64,000 bases of DNA, from contig WHVY01000002.1 in assembly GCA_022266195.1 (NCBI GenBank), positions 13,097,001-13,161,000 of the forward strand, in the 5' to 3' direction. Below are positions 1 through 10,584 of this stretch, piece by piece. Position 1 is the first letter of the stretch. Every line of letters begins with the position of its first letter. The position numbers and the translations under genes were made by a program. This DNA comes from Tetranychus cinnabarinus (lineage: Eukaryota > Arthropoda > Arachnida > Trombidiformes > Tetranychidae). Below the pieces are notes generated by a model. The model saw only the letters and a program-made list of their open reading frames with translations. It searched no databases and had not been told where the DNA came from.

Positions 1-1384
1 TGATAATTTCTTGAAGGTAAATCTTGTTTGAACAATTTGGTTTGCTTTGATCATTACGATGTTCATTTGTAAAGATTAATGTTTTGGTTGAATGTTTGTT
101 TGCAAATGGAAATAAAAAGATGTTGAATTGTTATGATATAGAAAGGGTTTGTTTGATTTAGGTTTGCGGGTAAAAATAGATGGAAATGATTGAAATGATT
201 TGTTGATTTTGCTTCACATCTTAATCAGATTTAAGATGAGTTGATTAAAAAAGATGGTAAAATCAATAGACGTAACAAGACAATCAAGACAGTGAAAGGT
301 GAAATCAGAAAGAGTTTAAGATTGATATATTGTTGGGTTAAGGGGAGCCAATTTCAAGTCATTTCAATATTTCATCTGATTTTGTTTGGTAATCTAATTG
401 AGATTTACATTAATTAAATTGAACTTGTTATATTTGTACTCTTTTGAAATTGCTGTTGGAATCAATTGGAATACAATTTTGTCTTTTTCTTGTGTTCACT
501 GCAACAAAAAAGCCTCAAATGTATAATCATACAAATAACTGTTGTGCAGCAAGCCTAAGCTTTAATTCAATTAGAAGTAGTCTTTTGATTAGTTAAATAA
601 TGAATTTACTTTTGACTTTTGACTGGAAATGAAAGATACAATGAATTGGTCATTTAAATTGTTAATGTTTCGATGTTTTTTTTTCAGACATATATTTATA
701 AAAAAAAGAAAGGTTAACAAGTTGTAATGGTTTATGGGAAAATGGAACATTGAATTACGGAATAATGGAATATTGAAAGTTAATGATTGATATTGAAAAT
801 TCAATGTAAATTAAAGAAATGGTAAAATTTTACTTAATGAGGCTTGAATTTTGGCAGGAAAAAGACTAGACTTATTTTAATGTGATTTTTAACTGCAGTA
901 TTTTGGACATTTGCAACTGTTTTCTAATTGTTGGACGTGTTGAATAGATTCTCTATATTGGTATTTTCAAATTTAGTCTTAATTTTGTACAAAATGATTT
1001 GGGTTGAGGCTACTTTTGATATAGATTTAAATTAGAAAACACGAAAAATACAAATTACAGTTAGAAATCAAAACGATTTAACTTACAATGGTGTTAATGG
1101 CAACTGTTGAAGTCGCAGTGACTATAGTTAAATTGATTATCATTGCAATCATCAGGCAAATTGACTGGAAATTCATGTTTCTTTTTGTGATGAATATGTC
1201 GGCTTCTGATGATAAATGGCGGTCTTTACACTTTAGTCGGTGATTAATCCAGGTGATTTACTTAGGATGGAAGGTTAGACTTAATTTAACTCTGACTTTG
1301 GGTTAAATATGGACTTTGGCCAAGTTTGATTCGAGTTTGGATGTCGTTGTGAGAAGTTATAATATTAGCGAATAAATTATGAAT
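1..1384. other. AT-rich intergenic sequence, no gene seen
   Basis: No reading frame with protein-like composition and no RNA gene was recognised here. The stretch is AT-rich with scattered homopolymers. It lies beyond the 3' end of the minus-strand RGG-protein gene. Coding exons of a gene outside the window cannot be excluded. Confidence 0.5.
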
Positions 1385-1390
1385 TTTATT
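1385..1390 (-). terminator. Candidate poly(A) signal of the RGG-protein gene
   Basis: On the minus strand this reads AATAAA, about 255 bases beyond the TAG stop of the RGG-protein gene. It is the nearest canonical hexamer I noticed. Variant hexamers closer to the stop may be used instead. Confidence 0.3.
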
Positions 1391-1644
1391 GTTGTTTGGT
1401 GGTTGGTTTGATGTCAATTAATATATAAAGCGTCTCGGTTGAAAGTATAGATGAAATGATTTCGATTATTGAGATTACCACGAGAATCAACTAGTGATGA
1501 TTAATAATGTTGGATAACTTTCGATCTTAAAATGCGAGAAATAAGATGATGATGATGGTTTTAAAGGAAAGAAACAGTTCTACTGAACAGGCGTAGTTCA
1601 CATTTACACCTTACTTAAAATCTAACTTGGATTCTGTTTTTTGC

Positions 1645-2804
1645 CTATTTGTTTTCAGGTTCAGGCAGACCCAATCTTTCCCTGATTTTTTTAGCCACTT
1701 CATCCTTTTTTTCGTCCATTTCCTTGGTTTGTCTTTCTTGTTCCTCAAGGCTCATTCTACCTCGGCGACGACCTCGGCGACCTCCACGATGATCATTCCC
1801 TTGTCCTCGATTGCCAGGCCCTCTATAATTGTTAAATGGTCTTCCTCGATTATCTTGACCTCTATTACTGCCACTTGGTCCATCACTTCTGTTATCATAA
1901 CCTCTATTGCTACCAAACCCTCTACCACCACGGTTATCTTGCCATCCACCTCTATTACTAACTCCTCTTCCTCGATTGTCATAACCTCTATTACTACTGC
2001 TCATTCCACCTCTATCAAAATACCTTTGTTGTCCAGAATTATAACTATCTCTCCTATGAGGACTGTAACTTCGGTCAGATTCATCTACATTTCTGTCATG
2101 TCTACTTTCAGTGTCTTCAGATTTAGGAGTAGACCTTGGATCTCTTTCATTAGGATAACTAACTTTGCGCTCGGTAAATGGATCAGTCTCAGATTTTGGT
2201 ATTCGATTATCAGATGATAAACTACTCGATGTAGTCTCTTCTTTTACATACGGTTTATACTTTTCAAATCTTCTTGGAGTATTAAAACTGCCTCCTCTTC
2301 CTCTAAATTCATAAGTTCTAAAGGCATCAGTTACAGTCTTTTCTTTAGTTCCAAAACTTATTCCAGGCATTATTCGATTTTCAAATTTGCCATCCCCAAA
2401 ACCGCTTCTATCAGGTAGTTTTTCGGTTGGTTTTACGGTAGGTTCTTCAGGTATTGAAAGGCCAGGAATAGAGTTCTGTTGATGGCGAACAAAGGAGAAA
2501 CCTGGATCATATTTACTTGTGGAAGGAGCATCATAGAACGATTCTTTCTTTTTGGACGTCTCTGATTTATGAGGTGACAGTATTTCGACGATTTCATCTT
2601 CCAACTAGAATTAAACAATAAGATTGAGATAACAGAGGATTAAGAGATCGAAAAACAAAGCAAAGATAAACATAAATAGATAAATTCAGAGAAACAGAAC
2701 CGACAGAAAATCAGAATAGTTACTTCTCTCAAGTTGAAACAATTAGTAAGGGTTTCCAAAGCTTCCAAAAGAGAACCAACTTTCCTTCTAGAAATAGGAT
2801 CCAT
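1645..2804 (-). CDS. RGG-repeat, charged RNA-binding-like protein (two exons)
   Basis: The model joins 2804-2724 (ATG, 27 codons) to 2604-1645 (TAG stop). The donor reads GAGAGAA|gtaact and the acceptor ttctag|TTGGAAG, phase 0, giving about 346 aa. Residues 1-38 are compact and amphipathic, beginning MDPISRRKVGSLLEALETL. The middle is Ser/Thr/Lys/Pro-rich. Residues 225-310 carry many NRG, DNRG, RGG and RGR units ending in an Arg cluster, and the C-terminus (about 312-346) is a charged probable helix. RGG tracts generally bind RNA and are substrates for arginine methyltransferases, so a nuclear or RNP role is likely but inferred. No RRM, KH or zinc finger is visible. An acceptor-like ctttcag just before the ATG suggests a 5' UTR intron. 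I do not recognise the orthologous family. The exon structure is well supported and the function is not. Confidence 0.75.
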
Positions 2805-4003
2805 AACCTGAAAGTATTGGAATGAAAGACCAACAGTCTGAAAGTATCAGATTTTAAATAAACTATTCATAACAGAAAACTGAATGACAAATTATGTAAC
2901 ACAGTTAATGGTCACTTAGAAAATTATACTTAAGTTGTTGAAAGTGAATAAACTAAACGCTTAGATTATTATTTACAAGCGTTTCCATAACAATATGAAA
3001 AGGGACTGTTGAATAATCTACACATTAGACTTGCATTTTTTTATCTTAACTACAATTAAGATAAGAAAATTAATAAATTATTAATTACTAGACCATATTT
3101 TCAGAATTTTTAGCCTTCCAACAGAAAAAATTTCTTCCAATTTCAATTATTCATAAATATCTACAAAAATGTTTAGCATTTGAAATAGAATTTTTAAAAT
3201 CGAAAATTGGTAAAGTCAAGAATCAAGAATAAAATACTTGAAGTGAATACAATTAAATTTGAATGACAACTAAATCAAATAAAAGAAGCAAACTCAATCT
3301 ATTAATTTGGAAAAGTGTAAACGGAAATTCATTTTTGGTTCCTTTTGTTGAATTGTAACTGTCAACCTTATATCTGATTCTTGATATCAAACTGATTTTT
3401 TAGATAAATAAAAATTTGAATTGATCATAATTGTTTGGAATCAGCTCAAATTGTCTTGTCAAAAGAGATTAAATTGGAATAGTATTTTAATCCGACATTC
3501 ATTTCACCATTAACTAAACAATTTATTGGTTGAAATCGGCAATCATTAATTCCTGTAATCTCTCTAATTGTTTAATCATAACGAGAATCTCGTTTAAAGT
3601 GATTTTCAACATGTTAATTTGGGTTCACTTTTTTTTATTACCGATTTAGCCTGACTTTTTGAAAGTGAAAGTAATTGTCTAGAGAATTGGTTAATTAAAG
3701 CTTGACTCGTTTCAATTAAACTATTAAATAAATGGCTGTATGTAAACATAATAAAATCGGTAGAAAAATTATTTAAATGAAATGACTGAATGGATAGTGA
3801 TCAAAGGTAATGATTATTAAGGATTAAAACATTTTAAAGGTTCTTGTTTAAGTTGATTATTTTAATTATTCATCATGTGAATGGGTTAATTTAGCGAAAC
3901 CAATTTTACCCTTTTATATTGGGAATCAACTAAACTTATTGAAAAGGGTTCATTTCCAATAGTTTACATTAAATTGGTAAACACTTTTAAATAAGTTAAT
4001 TGA
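2805..4003. other. Spacer between the two minus-strand genes
   Basis: AT-rich sequence upstream of the RGG-protein gene and downstream of the secreted-protein gene. It should contain the promoter and any 5' UTR exon of the RGG-protein gene. I see no distinct core-promoter motif and no coding exon. Confidence 0.45.
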
Positions 4004-4009
4004 TTTATT
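4004..4009 (-). terminator. Candidate poly(A) signal of the secreted Gly/Pro-rich gene
   Basis: This reads AATAAA on the minus strand, about 135 bases past the TAA stop of the secreted-protein gene, a normal distance for a short 3' UTR. Confidence 0.5.
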
Positions 4010-4142
4010 TTTACGTTACACTACCAATTTCAAACCGGTTGACATGATTGGTAATGTATTGATAAACAGTTACAATTGAGGAACAAATGTTAATAAAAAA
4101 AAGTGAAGTGATTAGTGAAAATTGTTAAATGATTTTAGTTGA

Positions 4143-5415
4143 TTAGTTGTTGTGTCTGAGTCTGGAATTGTCACGGAAATGTTCTGGAGCCTCATCACGA
4201 TATGTTTCCCGTTCTTGTTCTCTAGAGTAAGGCTCGGGACTACCAGGACTACCAGGGCTACCAGGGTTACCCTCAGGACCATCAGAGCCTTCATCAGCAG
4301 CAGAACTGGGTCCACTTGAACCTCGATATTCCCGATAAGCTCCACCAGAAGCGGGTTCATTGTAATTGGGTTCAGCAGATTCTCGTTCTTCTTCCCGATA
4401 AGCTCCTCTTTGATGAGACTGTCCATTGGATGGACCTGATTCACGGTGGGCTTGGTGATGTCTTGGGTTTTGTTCATGTCTTGGTTCTTGTGGTCCCTCT
4501 GAATGTTCACCTTCTACTGGTCCTTCTGAAGCCTCATCCTTGTGGTATCGACCTCGATTGTCTCGACCTTTGGGTTCTGGTTTCTTCATCTGAGGTTCAG
4601 CTTCTTGTTGTACAGGGAAAGGTTCACCGTGTTGGGGAGCCTCGTAAAATTCACTGTTGCCATCATTGTTAAAGCCTTCTTCAAAGTTTGGCATAAATCC
4701 ATTGTTGTTTCCACCAAATCCAGAATATCCAGAATATCCCTGAGGTTCAGTGTCAGGAGTGAAAGCACTCTTAAAGTTTCCTCCTCTTACTTGAGCTGCC
4801 ATGATTGCGTTCAGCTCCATTGGACTGAGTAACGGAAAACCTGCTCCACCACCTGCATACCCTGTTGCTGCTCCTATTATCAAACAAAAACAAAGTAAAC
4901 AGCAAAATTAAGGGTTAAAATATGCTCAAGATGATTATTCAAGAAATACTAATTATTCTGCAATTTACATCTTCTACAACCCAAATTTACCAACCAAGTG
5001 ATAATGAACCAGTCAATTAATTGAATCATACAAACAATTTAATAGTTAATCGATCATAATTTTTCCAATCATTGATATTCCATAATTTCTAGCTCCATTA
5101 AAAATATTAAAAATTGAATTTATGATTCTCGCTAAACTGCATTCAAAATTCAATCAACCTTTGAGAATAGTTATTGTTCATTATGGGCAAATTATTCTCC
5201 TCAATTGATCAATCTAATATTTAAATCCATCGACAATCAGGTTACAATTGTGAATCACTTGAAATTTGGTAAACTTGACTGCTTCTGGTAACAATTGTAT
5301 TACCTAAAGTATCCAATGGTAATCCAAATTGGCCAGCCATTGGGGTGAAAATAGGTTGTCCATAAACAAAGATAGTCTGAAGACCGATAACAAATAACAG
5401 TTTGCCGTTTATCAT
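4143..5415 (-). CDS. Secreted Gly/Pro/Glu-rich low-complexity protein (two exons)
   Basis: The model joins 5415-5304 to 4873-4143. The donor is TTTAG|gtaata, the acceptor ataatag|GAGCAGC, phase 1, and the product is about 280 aa. Residues 1-19 (MINGKLLFVIGLQTIFVYG) form a typical signal peptide, and the mature protein probably starts at Gln-Pro-Ile. Residues 37-90 are Gly/Phe/Asn-rich. The rest is very hydrophilic, with Glu, Arg, Gln, His, Pro and Ser, two GAYRE units, and a short (GSP)3 tract near residues 231-243. There are no cysteines in the mature part that would suggest a folded disulfide domain. It is probably an extracellular, intrinsically disordered protein. Cuticular, silk-like or salivary roles are possible, but no family is recognised. 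A ttaatacag acceptor 23 bases before the ATG suggests a 5' UTR intron. The gene is divergent from the MYC gene 3 kb away. Confidence 0.75.
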
Positions 5416-6528
5416 GTTGATTAATCCAATTGGTAATTCTGTATTAAAGACACCGATAGATTAGTAAAGAGCACACAAAGAAGACAATAAACAAAACAAA
5501 AATATACAATCTTGAGTCACTTTTTCGCTGTTTATATTTACCTTTTTTTTCTAGCAGGAAAAACACTTTTAATATTTACTGATGGATATGAATTACACTT
5601 TTCACTTTTCCCAGATCAACTAAGCTTAGTAAATCGTATGATAACTGATTTTATTGAGTCTATCCAGGATTGAAGTTTGATTGAATCAATGAGATGGGAT
5701 GTTGAGACCAAACCTCATTGAGCATTGTCGCGCCTTTCGCCACCAAAAAACACACTTGTTATTCAGTTGATCTGTCGAAAAAAGGAGGAGAAAATAGAGA
5801 AAAGAACATCAATTAAAATGAAAGAAACGTTACACACACATTGACTAATCAAGTGTACGGTGCCAAACACAGATGAAGGCGAAACAAGAAAAACAAAAGG
5901 CAAGAAGAGGCAAAAAACGCCGGTAAAAAGAGGAAGGAGGAGAAAAATTTAAAGCTCAAGTTGTGACAATTGGCGTAAGCTGAAAGTGCTTATCAGTCAA
6001 ATTTTTGTCACTCAATTTGACAACAAGCACGTCAAACGTTATCATTGATCATCATTGAAAGTTAATTTGGTTAATCTTTTTTTAATGCCATTTCTGTTTG
6101 CTTTACTTTACGTTTGCTCTTTTTGTGTGCATATCTTGGTTACACTATTTGTTTACCAAAAAAAATTGATTCTCCAGTTATGATTAGTACGATTATTGTT
6201 ATTGTTGTTGATGTTGATTGATAATTTTTGTTACTCTATTTTACTCAACAAAAATAAACATGAATATAAGCAAATCATCTTTAATCTAATCAGCTTTCTT
6301 TCCAACTTTAGCTAATTGTTGAAAATTATATTACAATTATATTTGCATTATTATCATCGTTAGATGTTTATATTTACAAATTACTGATTACTTAAAGATT
6401 GAGCTTTATTTAATTACGACTAAATTGGTTGGTACCTGCTTTTGATTTGCTGAATTAATGGTTAATGATTTTGGTATATTCACTTCAAATGTGGAAGTGA
6501 AATTTTAATTGCGCTATTTTTGATTATC
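5416..6528. other. Intergenic region between divergent genes (proximal part)
   Basis: This is the upstream region of the secreted-protein gene. A small GC-richer patch at about 5728-5745 contains tcgcgcc and tcgccacc, which could belong to a promoter. The rest is AT-rich with no coding potential. Confidence 0.4.
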
Positions 6529-7163
6529 TGATTAAGACGATTGTAAAGATTGGGTAAACAATGAATGACAATTGATTCAACTTTGATTTGTCATTTTGAA
6601 TATTTGTCAATTCAGTTGAGATTCAAGAGAATGGGGAAATTCAAAGTTGAATCAAACTCGACCATTTACTCATAATTATATCATTTTAAAACTGACCATT
6701 AAGAGTAGACAGAAACACTTTTCCACTTTTCACCAAAGATATTGATCATGAAAGAGAGAAAAAAGAAAAGAAAATTTGTTGATAATTCGTTGCTCTTGTC
6801 CACAAGAAAAAAAAGAGTCTCAAGTGACCCTCAAGGGAAAAATATTATATGTTAACCCTGTTTAAATAGTATTGAATGGTCAATACTTTACTGGATCAGA
6901 AGATGGAGATTAAAGAGAAACTTGGTTTTCCCTCTCTTTTTTTCTCGGCTCTTCATTTGTTTGATATTGAATTGGAATTGAATTGAGAGGGAAAGCATGA
7001 TGTTAAGAATGGAACATGATGTTGAATTGAATGATTGATACAAGATGAAGACAAGTTGATCATCTTCGGAACATGAACAAGAGAAAAGGCAAAGAGAAAC
7101 AAAAAATGGTTAAAAGTCAATTTCATAGGAAAGTCTAACTTTTTAACCATTAAATCGATCGAG
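6529..7163. repeat. Dispersed duplicated segment, copy A (about 640 bp)
   Basis: The segment from tgattaagacgattgtaaag to about ccattaaatcgatcgag is nearly identical, in the same orientation, to 12494-13150. Differences are a few substitutions and small indels; copy A is about 20 bp shorter. It ends in an inverted repeat, AATGGTTAAAA (7105-7115) against TTTTAACCATT (7141-7151). I see no matching terminal inverted repeats or clear target-site duplication at the outer ends, and no transposase. It could be a segmental duplication or an internally conserved non-autonomous element. Open frames inside it are not conserved in full between copies, so coding is unlikely. Confidence 0.85.
7105..7151. 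repeat. Hairpin at the end of copy A
   Basis: The arms AATGGTTAAAA and TTTTAACCATT, with a further near-complementary gt/ac step, enclose about 25 bases. The equivalent hairpin in copy B (13091-13137) has the same arms, but its loop matches the reverse complement of this loop better than its direct sequence. Confidence 0.7.
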
Positions 7164-8190
7164 GCAAATAGTGGTTGGAATATTAAGGAAAAAACAAAAA
7201 GAGTTTCTTTAAAAATCGTCGATTTGTCATGGAAATTATCAAATTATAATTTGATTTAGCAAAAAGAAGTTAAGAAAACCTAAAATTTACGAAAAAAGTT
7301 CAACGCTCAGAGAAGTTGAAAAGCAGAAAGATAGATGGCGTAGTAAGGAGACAAAATTGGCGCAAATGTCTGACGAGAAAGGAATGTCTAAAGTTAATCT
7401 TCGTATCGCATTTGTTTAACGTTTTAATTTAATTTATTATCAAGTTTTCTGCATTTATTTGAAACTTATCAAGGACATTATCACGCATCTAGGGCGATGT
7501 TAATCAGAAACCTAGTCATAAGGCTAAATTTATCTCCATAATTCATTGAATAGAAAATAAAATCGAAAGTAAAATTCCTTTTATCTTTTCCTTCTCTTTA
7601 AATCTCTATTCTTTCTTCCAACTATCGCATTGGTTTAAAAAGGCGATGAAAAAAATGGACAAATAATATTGAAATATAATTGCTTGGTGATATCCTGTTG
7701 AAGTTTAAAACAATTAAAAAAAAAAACGTTAACTTACCAGGAAAGAGACTAATAAAAAAAAGATTGGTGAATTATCAGGGGATGAAAACTGGTACATTGT
7801 TTGTTGCACAATTGAGAGACAATTAGATGAAAAAAGGTTACATTTTTTATCATCAACATTTTCCATTGGTTTAACCAAATTAATGCAAACCTTTTAATAT
7901 CACTGTAAAGTAAATATAAATTGTAATTACAATTCTGTCTAGCTCAGGTTCAAGAGTCAAGATTTGGTTCAGGTTAACAAAAATTGTAAGAAAAATTTAA
8001 CCGGTAATGGTTCACTTTTTTCTCGACAGATGGTATGAGATGAAGCCGGCTTTCAAAATAACCAGAGAGAAATGTTGAAGCTGCGCACGCATGAAGGGGA
8101 AGTTTTCCCTTTATCTGTGATTGGTTTGCACTATTTGAGTTTAGATCCTTTGGAGAAGTAAAAGTCTTTGACTACTCGGAGGAATTTCAT
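7164..8190. other. Upstream region of the MYC homologue
   Basis: AT-rich noncoding sequence. It includes a TTGGCGC element at 7358-7364 that resembles an E2F half-site, and a GC-richer patch near 8040-8100 (agccggct, ctgcgcacgc). These may be regulatory but are unproven. No coding exon is visible. Confidence 0.4.
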
Positions 8191-8199
8191 TCTCTCTCT

Positions 8200-8205
8200 T
8201 CAGTC
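8200..8205 (+). promoter_or_regulatory. Possible arthropod initiator (TCAGTC) of the MYC homologue
   Basis: TCAGTC matches the arthropod Inr consensus (TCAGTY) and begins a strongly pyrimidine-rich leader of about 220 bases before the ATG. No TATA box stands 30 bases upstream. The same tctcttcag could instead be a splice acceptor, so the call is weak. Confidence 0.25.
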
Positions 8206-8425
8206 TCGTCTGACTTGCTTGTTTTTTGTGTCTCCTTCTCTTTATATACATTTTCTTTCTTTTTTTTGCTTGTATTTTTTTTTCGTCTCTTGATTCTCTC
8301 TTCTCCCTTCTGCGTTATACACTTTTCTCTTCTACTTCTGATTCTCTCTTCTTTCTCTAACTCTGTTTTTTCCTCAACTTATTCTACGTCTTCTTGCTTT
8401 TTTTTATATAAAATAAACTTCTACT

Positions 8426-9514
8426 ATGGATTACGACCCTTTTGGTTATGTGTCCCAGTATGACAATATGGATTATAAGTGTCTAGTTCATGACTGCATG
8501 TGGTCAGGTACCTGTAAAGAGGATAATTTACATGAATCTACCAATAAACTAAGTGATTTCAGTTACTTTTCAACGTCTCCAGTGTATGGGTCTATTTTCG
8601 ATATATTCAATATTGACGATGAAAATAGTTTAGGTGAGATTGATGGTGACAATGAAGAATATGATGAAGAGGAAGACTCACCTCTTTCTGGACTTTCTGG
8701 AGATTCAGGAGATGAACATAAAGTTGTCAATAATAGCCATATTAAGGATCACTCTTATGGTAATAATAAAAGTAGCATGTGTATTGCCGGTAACAAGGCA
8801 ACTTGTTCAACTTCAACTTCAACTTCATCCTCCCTTATGGAAACAAATATAATTTCATCATCAGATACTAATTCTTCTTGTTCATCATCATCATTGGAAT
8901 CAACAACTTTACTTCAATCTTCATCAAACCAACTAGTACCTTGTTCACAATTGTCCGAAGTAGAACTTACATCGATACCCGCCACTGCAACAGTCACCAG
9001 CTCAATTATTTCTCCTACAACTTCAGCAACACCAACAGTAGCTATTAAAACGATTGGTAAATCTAGAAATCCAAAGTCATCTTGTCAAGAACGTAGAAAA
9101 GAATTGAATGCTGCTATCTCAACAATAACCCAAGCGTCTTCAACACATGTACCAGCAAACACATCTATTCTTAAAAGTACGGGTAAACCAAGAAATCCAA
9201 AGTCGCTATATCCTGAACGTAGAAAAGAACATAATAATTCCGAAAAGAAACGACGAGATCATCTAAGGAACGCATTCAACCATCTTAGAGATCAAATACC
9301 TAAATTAAAGGATGGCGAAAAGAAAGCTGCAAGAGTAACTATTTTGAAAGAGGCGTCGTCATATGTAACTCTTTTAAAAGAGAAACATCGTTATTTGGAG
9401 CGAACCAAAACTGCTGAAACAATAAAGAAAGAGAATCTCTTGAAAAGGCTCAAGCTTCTTCAATCTGGTTCCATCGATCCTAGCCCACAACAACAGATCA
9501 TCCAATTAATTTAA
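8426..9514 (+). CDS. Myc: MYC-family bHLH-leucine zipper transcription factor
   Basis: Single open frame of 362 aa. An in-frame TAA at 8414-8416, with no AG acceptor between it and the ATG, fixes the start. Residues 1-17 (DYD...Y...MDY) resemble Myc box 0. Residues 19-28 contain DCMWSG, the hallmark of Myc box II, which recruits TRRAP-type coactivators. An acidic tract lies at about 66-97, then a long Ser/Thr-rich linker. The basic region (about 262-278) has the E-box contacts His269, Glu and Arg-Arg. The helix-loop-helix LRDQIPKLKDGEKKAARVTI follows, and a zipper with Leu heptads (one Glu substitution) runs to about 350. It should dimerise with MAX, bind CACGTG in the nucleus and drive growth genes. 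Myc box I (phosphodegron, TPPLSP-like) is not seen. A leader-segment duplication precedes the bHLH. A MAX/MNT-like identity is excluded by Myc box II. Confidence 0.9.
   Translation: MDYDPFGYVSQYDNMDYKCLVHDCMWSGTCKEDNLHESTNKLSDFSYFSTSPVYGSIFDIFNIDDENSLGEIDGDNEEYDEEEDSPLSGLSGDSGDEHKVVNNSHIKDHSYGNNKSSMCIAGNKATCSTSTSTSSSLMETNIISSSDTNSSCSSSSLESTTLLQSSSNQLVPCSQLSEVELTSIPATATVTSSIISPTTSATPTVAIKTIGKSRNPKSSCQERRKELNAAISTITQASSTHVPANTSILKSTGKPRNPKSLYPERRKEHNNSEKKRRDHLRNAFNHLRDQIPKLKDGEKKAARVTILKEASSYVTLLKEKHRYLERTKTAETIKKENLLKRLKLLQSGSIDPSPQQQIIQLI
9056..9235 (+). repeat. Tandem partial duplication within MYC (126-base period)
   Basis: The block starting ggtaaatctagaaatccaaa at 9056 recurs at 9182 as ggtaaaccaagaaatccaaa. 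Both continue to gaacgtagaaaagaa. The encoded pieces are GKSRNPKSSCQERRKELN (residues 211-228) and GKPRNPKSLYPERRKEHN (253-270). Only the second is followed by the rest of the DNA-binding basic region. Nucleotide similarity is high enough to suggest a fairly recent event. Confidence 0.85.
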
Positions 9515-9744
9515 AAGACAAAATCTTCAATAACATAAATTATGTAATTAATTAAACCAAACAAATGTAAAACTTATTGTAATTTTTCAAAAAACCCTCC
9601 CTTTATACTTTGTAAGTCCCCCAACAAAACTTTCCCCCCACCATATTTTGCGCGACTAATTATGGTCGGTGCTCTCAAGTGGAGCTTCTCGAAATATACA
9701 GAGGGTGGAGAAACTGTTAATGCAGTTGACTTTCCGTTGATTTC

Positions 9745-9750
9745 AATAAA
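9745..9750 (+). terminator. Poly(A) signal of the MYC homologue
   Basis: AATAAA about 230 bases after the MYC stop codon, in the plus orientation. Confidence 0.5.
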
Positions 9751-10584
9751 TACAACATAGATTTTTGATTTAAGAGTTTACCTTATTTTGTTGTTGATCA
9801 TTTGCCGGTATCAAAAAGATGATGAAATTGAACAAGATTACGGTTTGATGTCAATGATTATCTTGTTACATTTAATTTGGTCGGATATCAATCAATCTTA
9901 AATAGGAAATTCAGATAATCTTGGAGTGTAGTCTCCGATAATTTCCTAAAACAAAGTGGAAGAGATAGAAGAGAAGAAGACAAAATACCAAACGTAGTTG
10001 ATAAAAAAAGGCAGTTTAATATACTTTGTTGGAGGTGATGAAGATTACGAGAAAATCGCGGTTTAACTTGCTTTTCAACTTGTTTTGTCATCATTTATCA
10101 TTCCCATTGTATTTAATGCACAATTAAATTGTCTCACTTGATTATTTTATTGTCTGTTAATCGCTGATTCTGATCATCAGTTGACCTGCAACAAAATAGG
10201 AATTGAAAAGGAATAGAAAAAGATATTTCCTTAGATAAAGTAACGAGAAATAAGAGACAGAGAGAAAGAGGAGTGGGGGTAAGAGACGTAGACAGAGAGA
10301 AATCAAGAGGGAGAGAGACAAGTTGATAAGGTACGATAACAAAGAAAAGGTTTTTTTAGTGAGAGGGAAAACAAGTTGTATCTAAAAGATTTTGGTTGAT
10401 TAATTTTTAGTTATTTAACTAACTCATCATTAATTGAATGTTTCTCTTGTTCCAGTTTTAACAAAGTGCTTGGTGTTTATTAATCTGGACACTCAATTTC
10501 AACTCAAATCATTTTTAACCAGAAAAACTAAGTTTACAGTTTACCAAAAGGAACAAGGATAAAGACAAAAGAAGTGCTGTCGCC
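9751..10584 (+). other. Spacer and probable 5' UTR region of the glycosidase gene
   Basis: About 830 bases separate the MYC poly(A) signal from the glycosidase ATG. A good acceptor, tttctcttgttccag (AG at 10454-10455), suggests that a 5' UTR exon begins at 10456 after an upstream intron. A TCAGTT initiator-like hexamer sits near 10178. Both are suggestions only. A purine-rich tract runs from about 10240 to 10325. Confidence 0.35.

Noticed and set aside
1627..2217. Plus-strand open frame of 196 codons, Ser/Thr/Ile-rich
   Set aside because: It is the antisense shadow of the RGG-protein gene; its composition follows from the complement of Arg/Gly/Asn codons.
6953..7150. Minus-strand open frame sharing a peptide with another at 12888-13175
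   Set aside because: The shared peptide only reflects the duplicated DNA segment. The frames break at indels between copies and have different ends, so coding is not conserved.
8215..8463. Upstream open frame of 82 codons overlapping the MYC start
   Set aside because: Hydrophobic Leu/Phe/Ser sequence produced by the T/C-rich leader. It might act as an upstream frame if translated, but nothing supports a protein.
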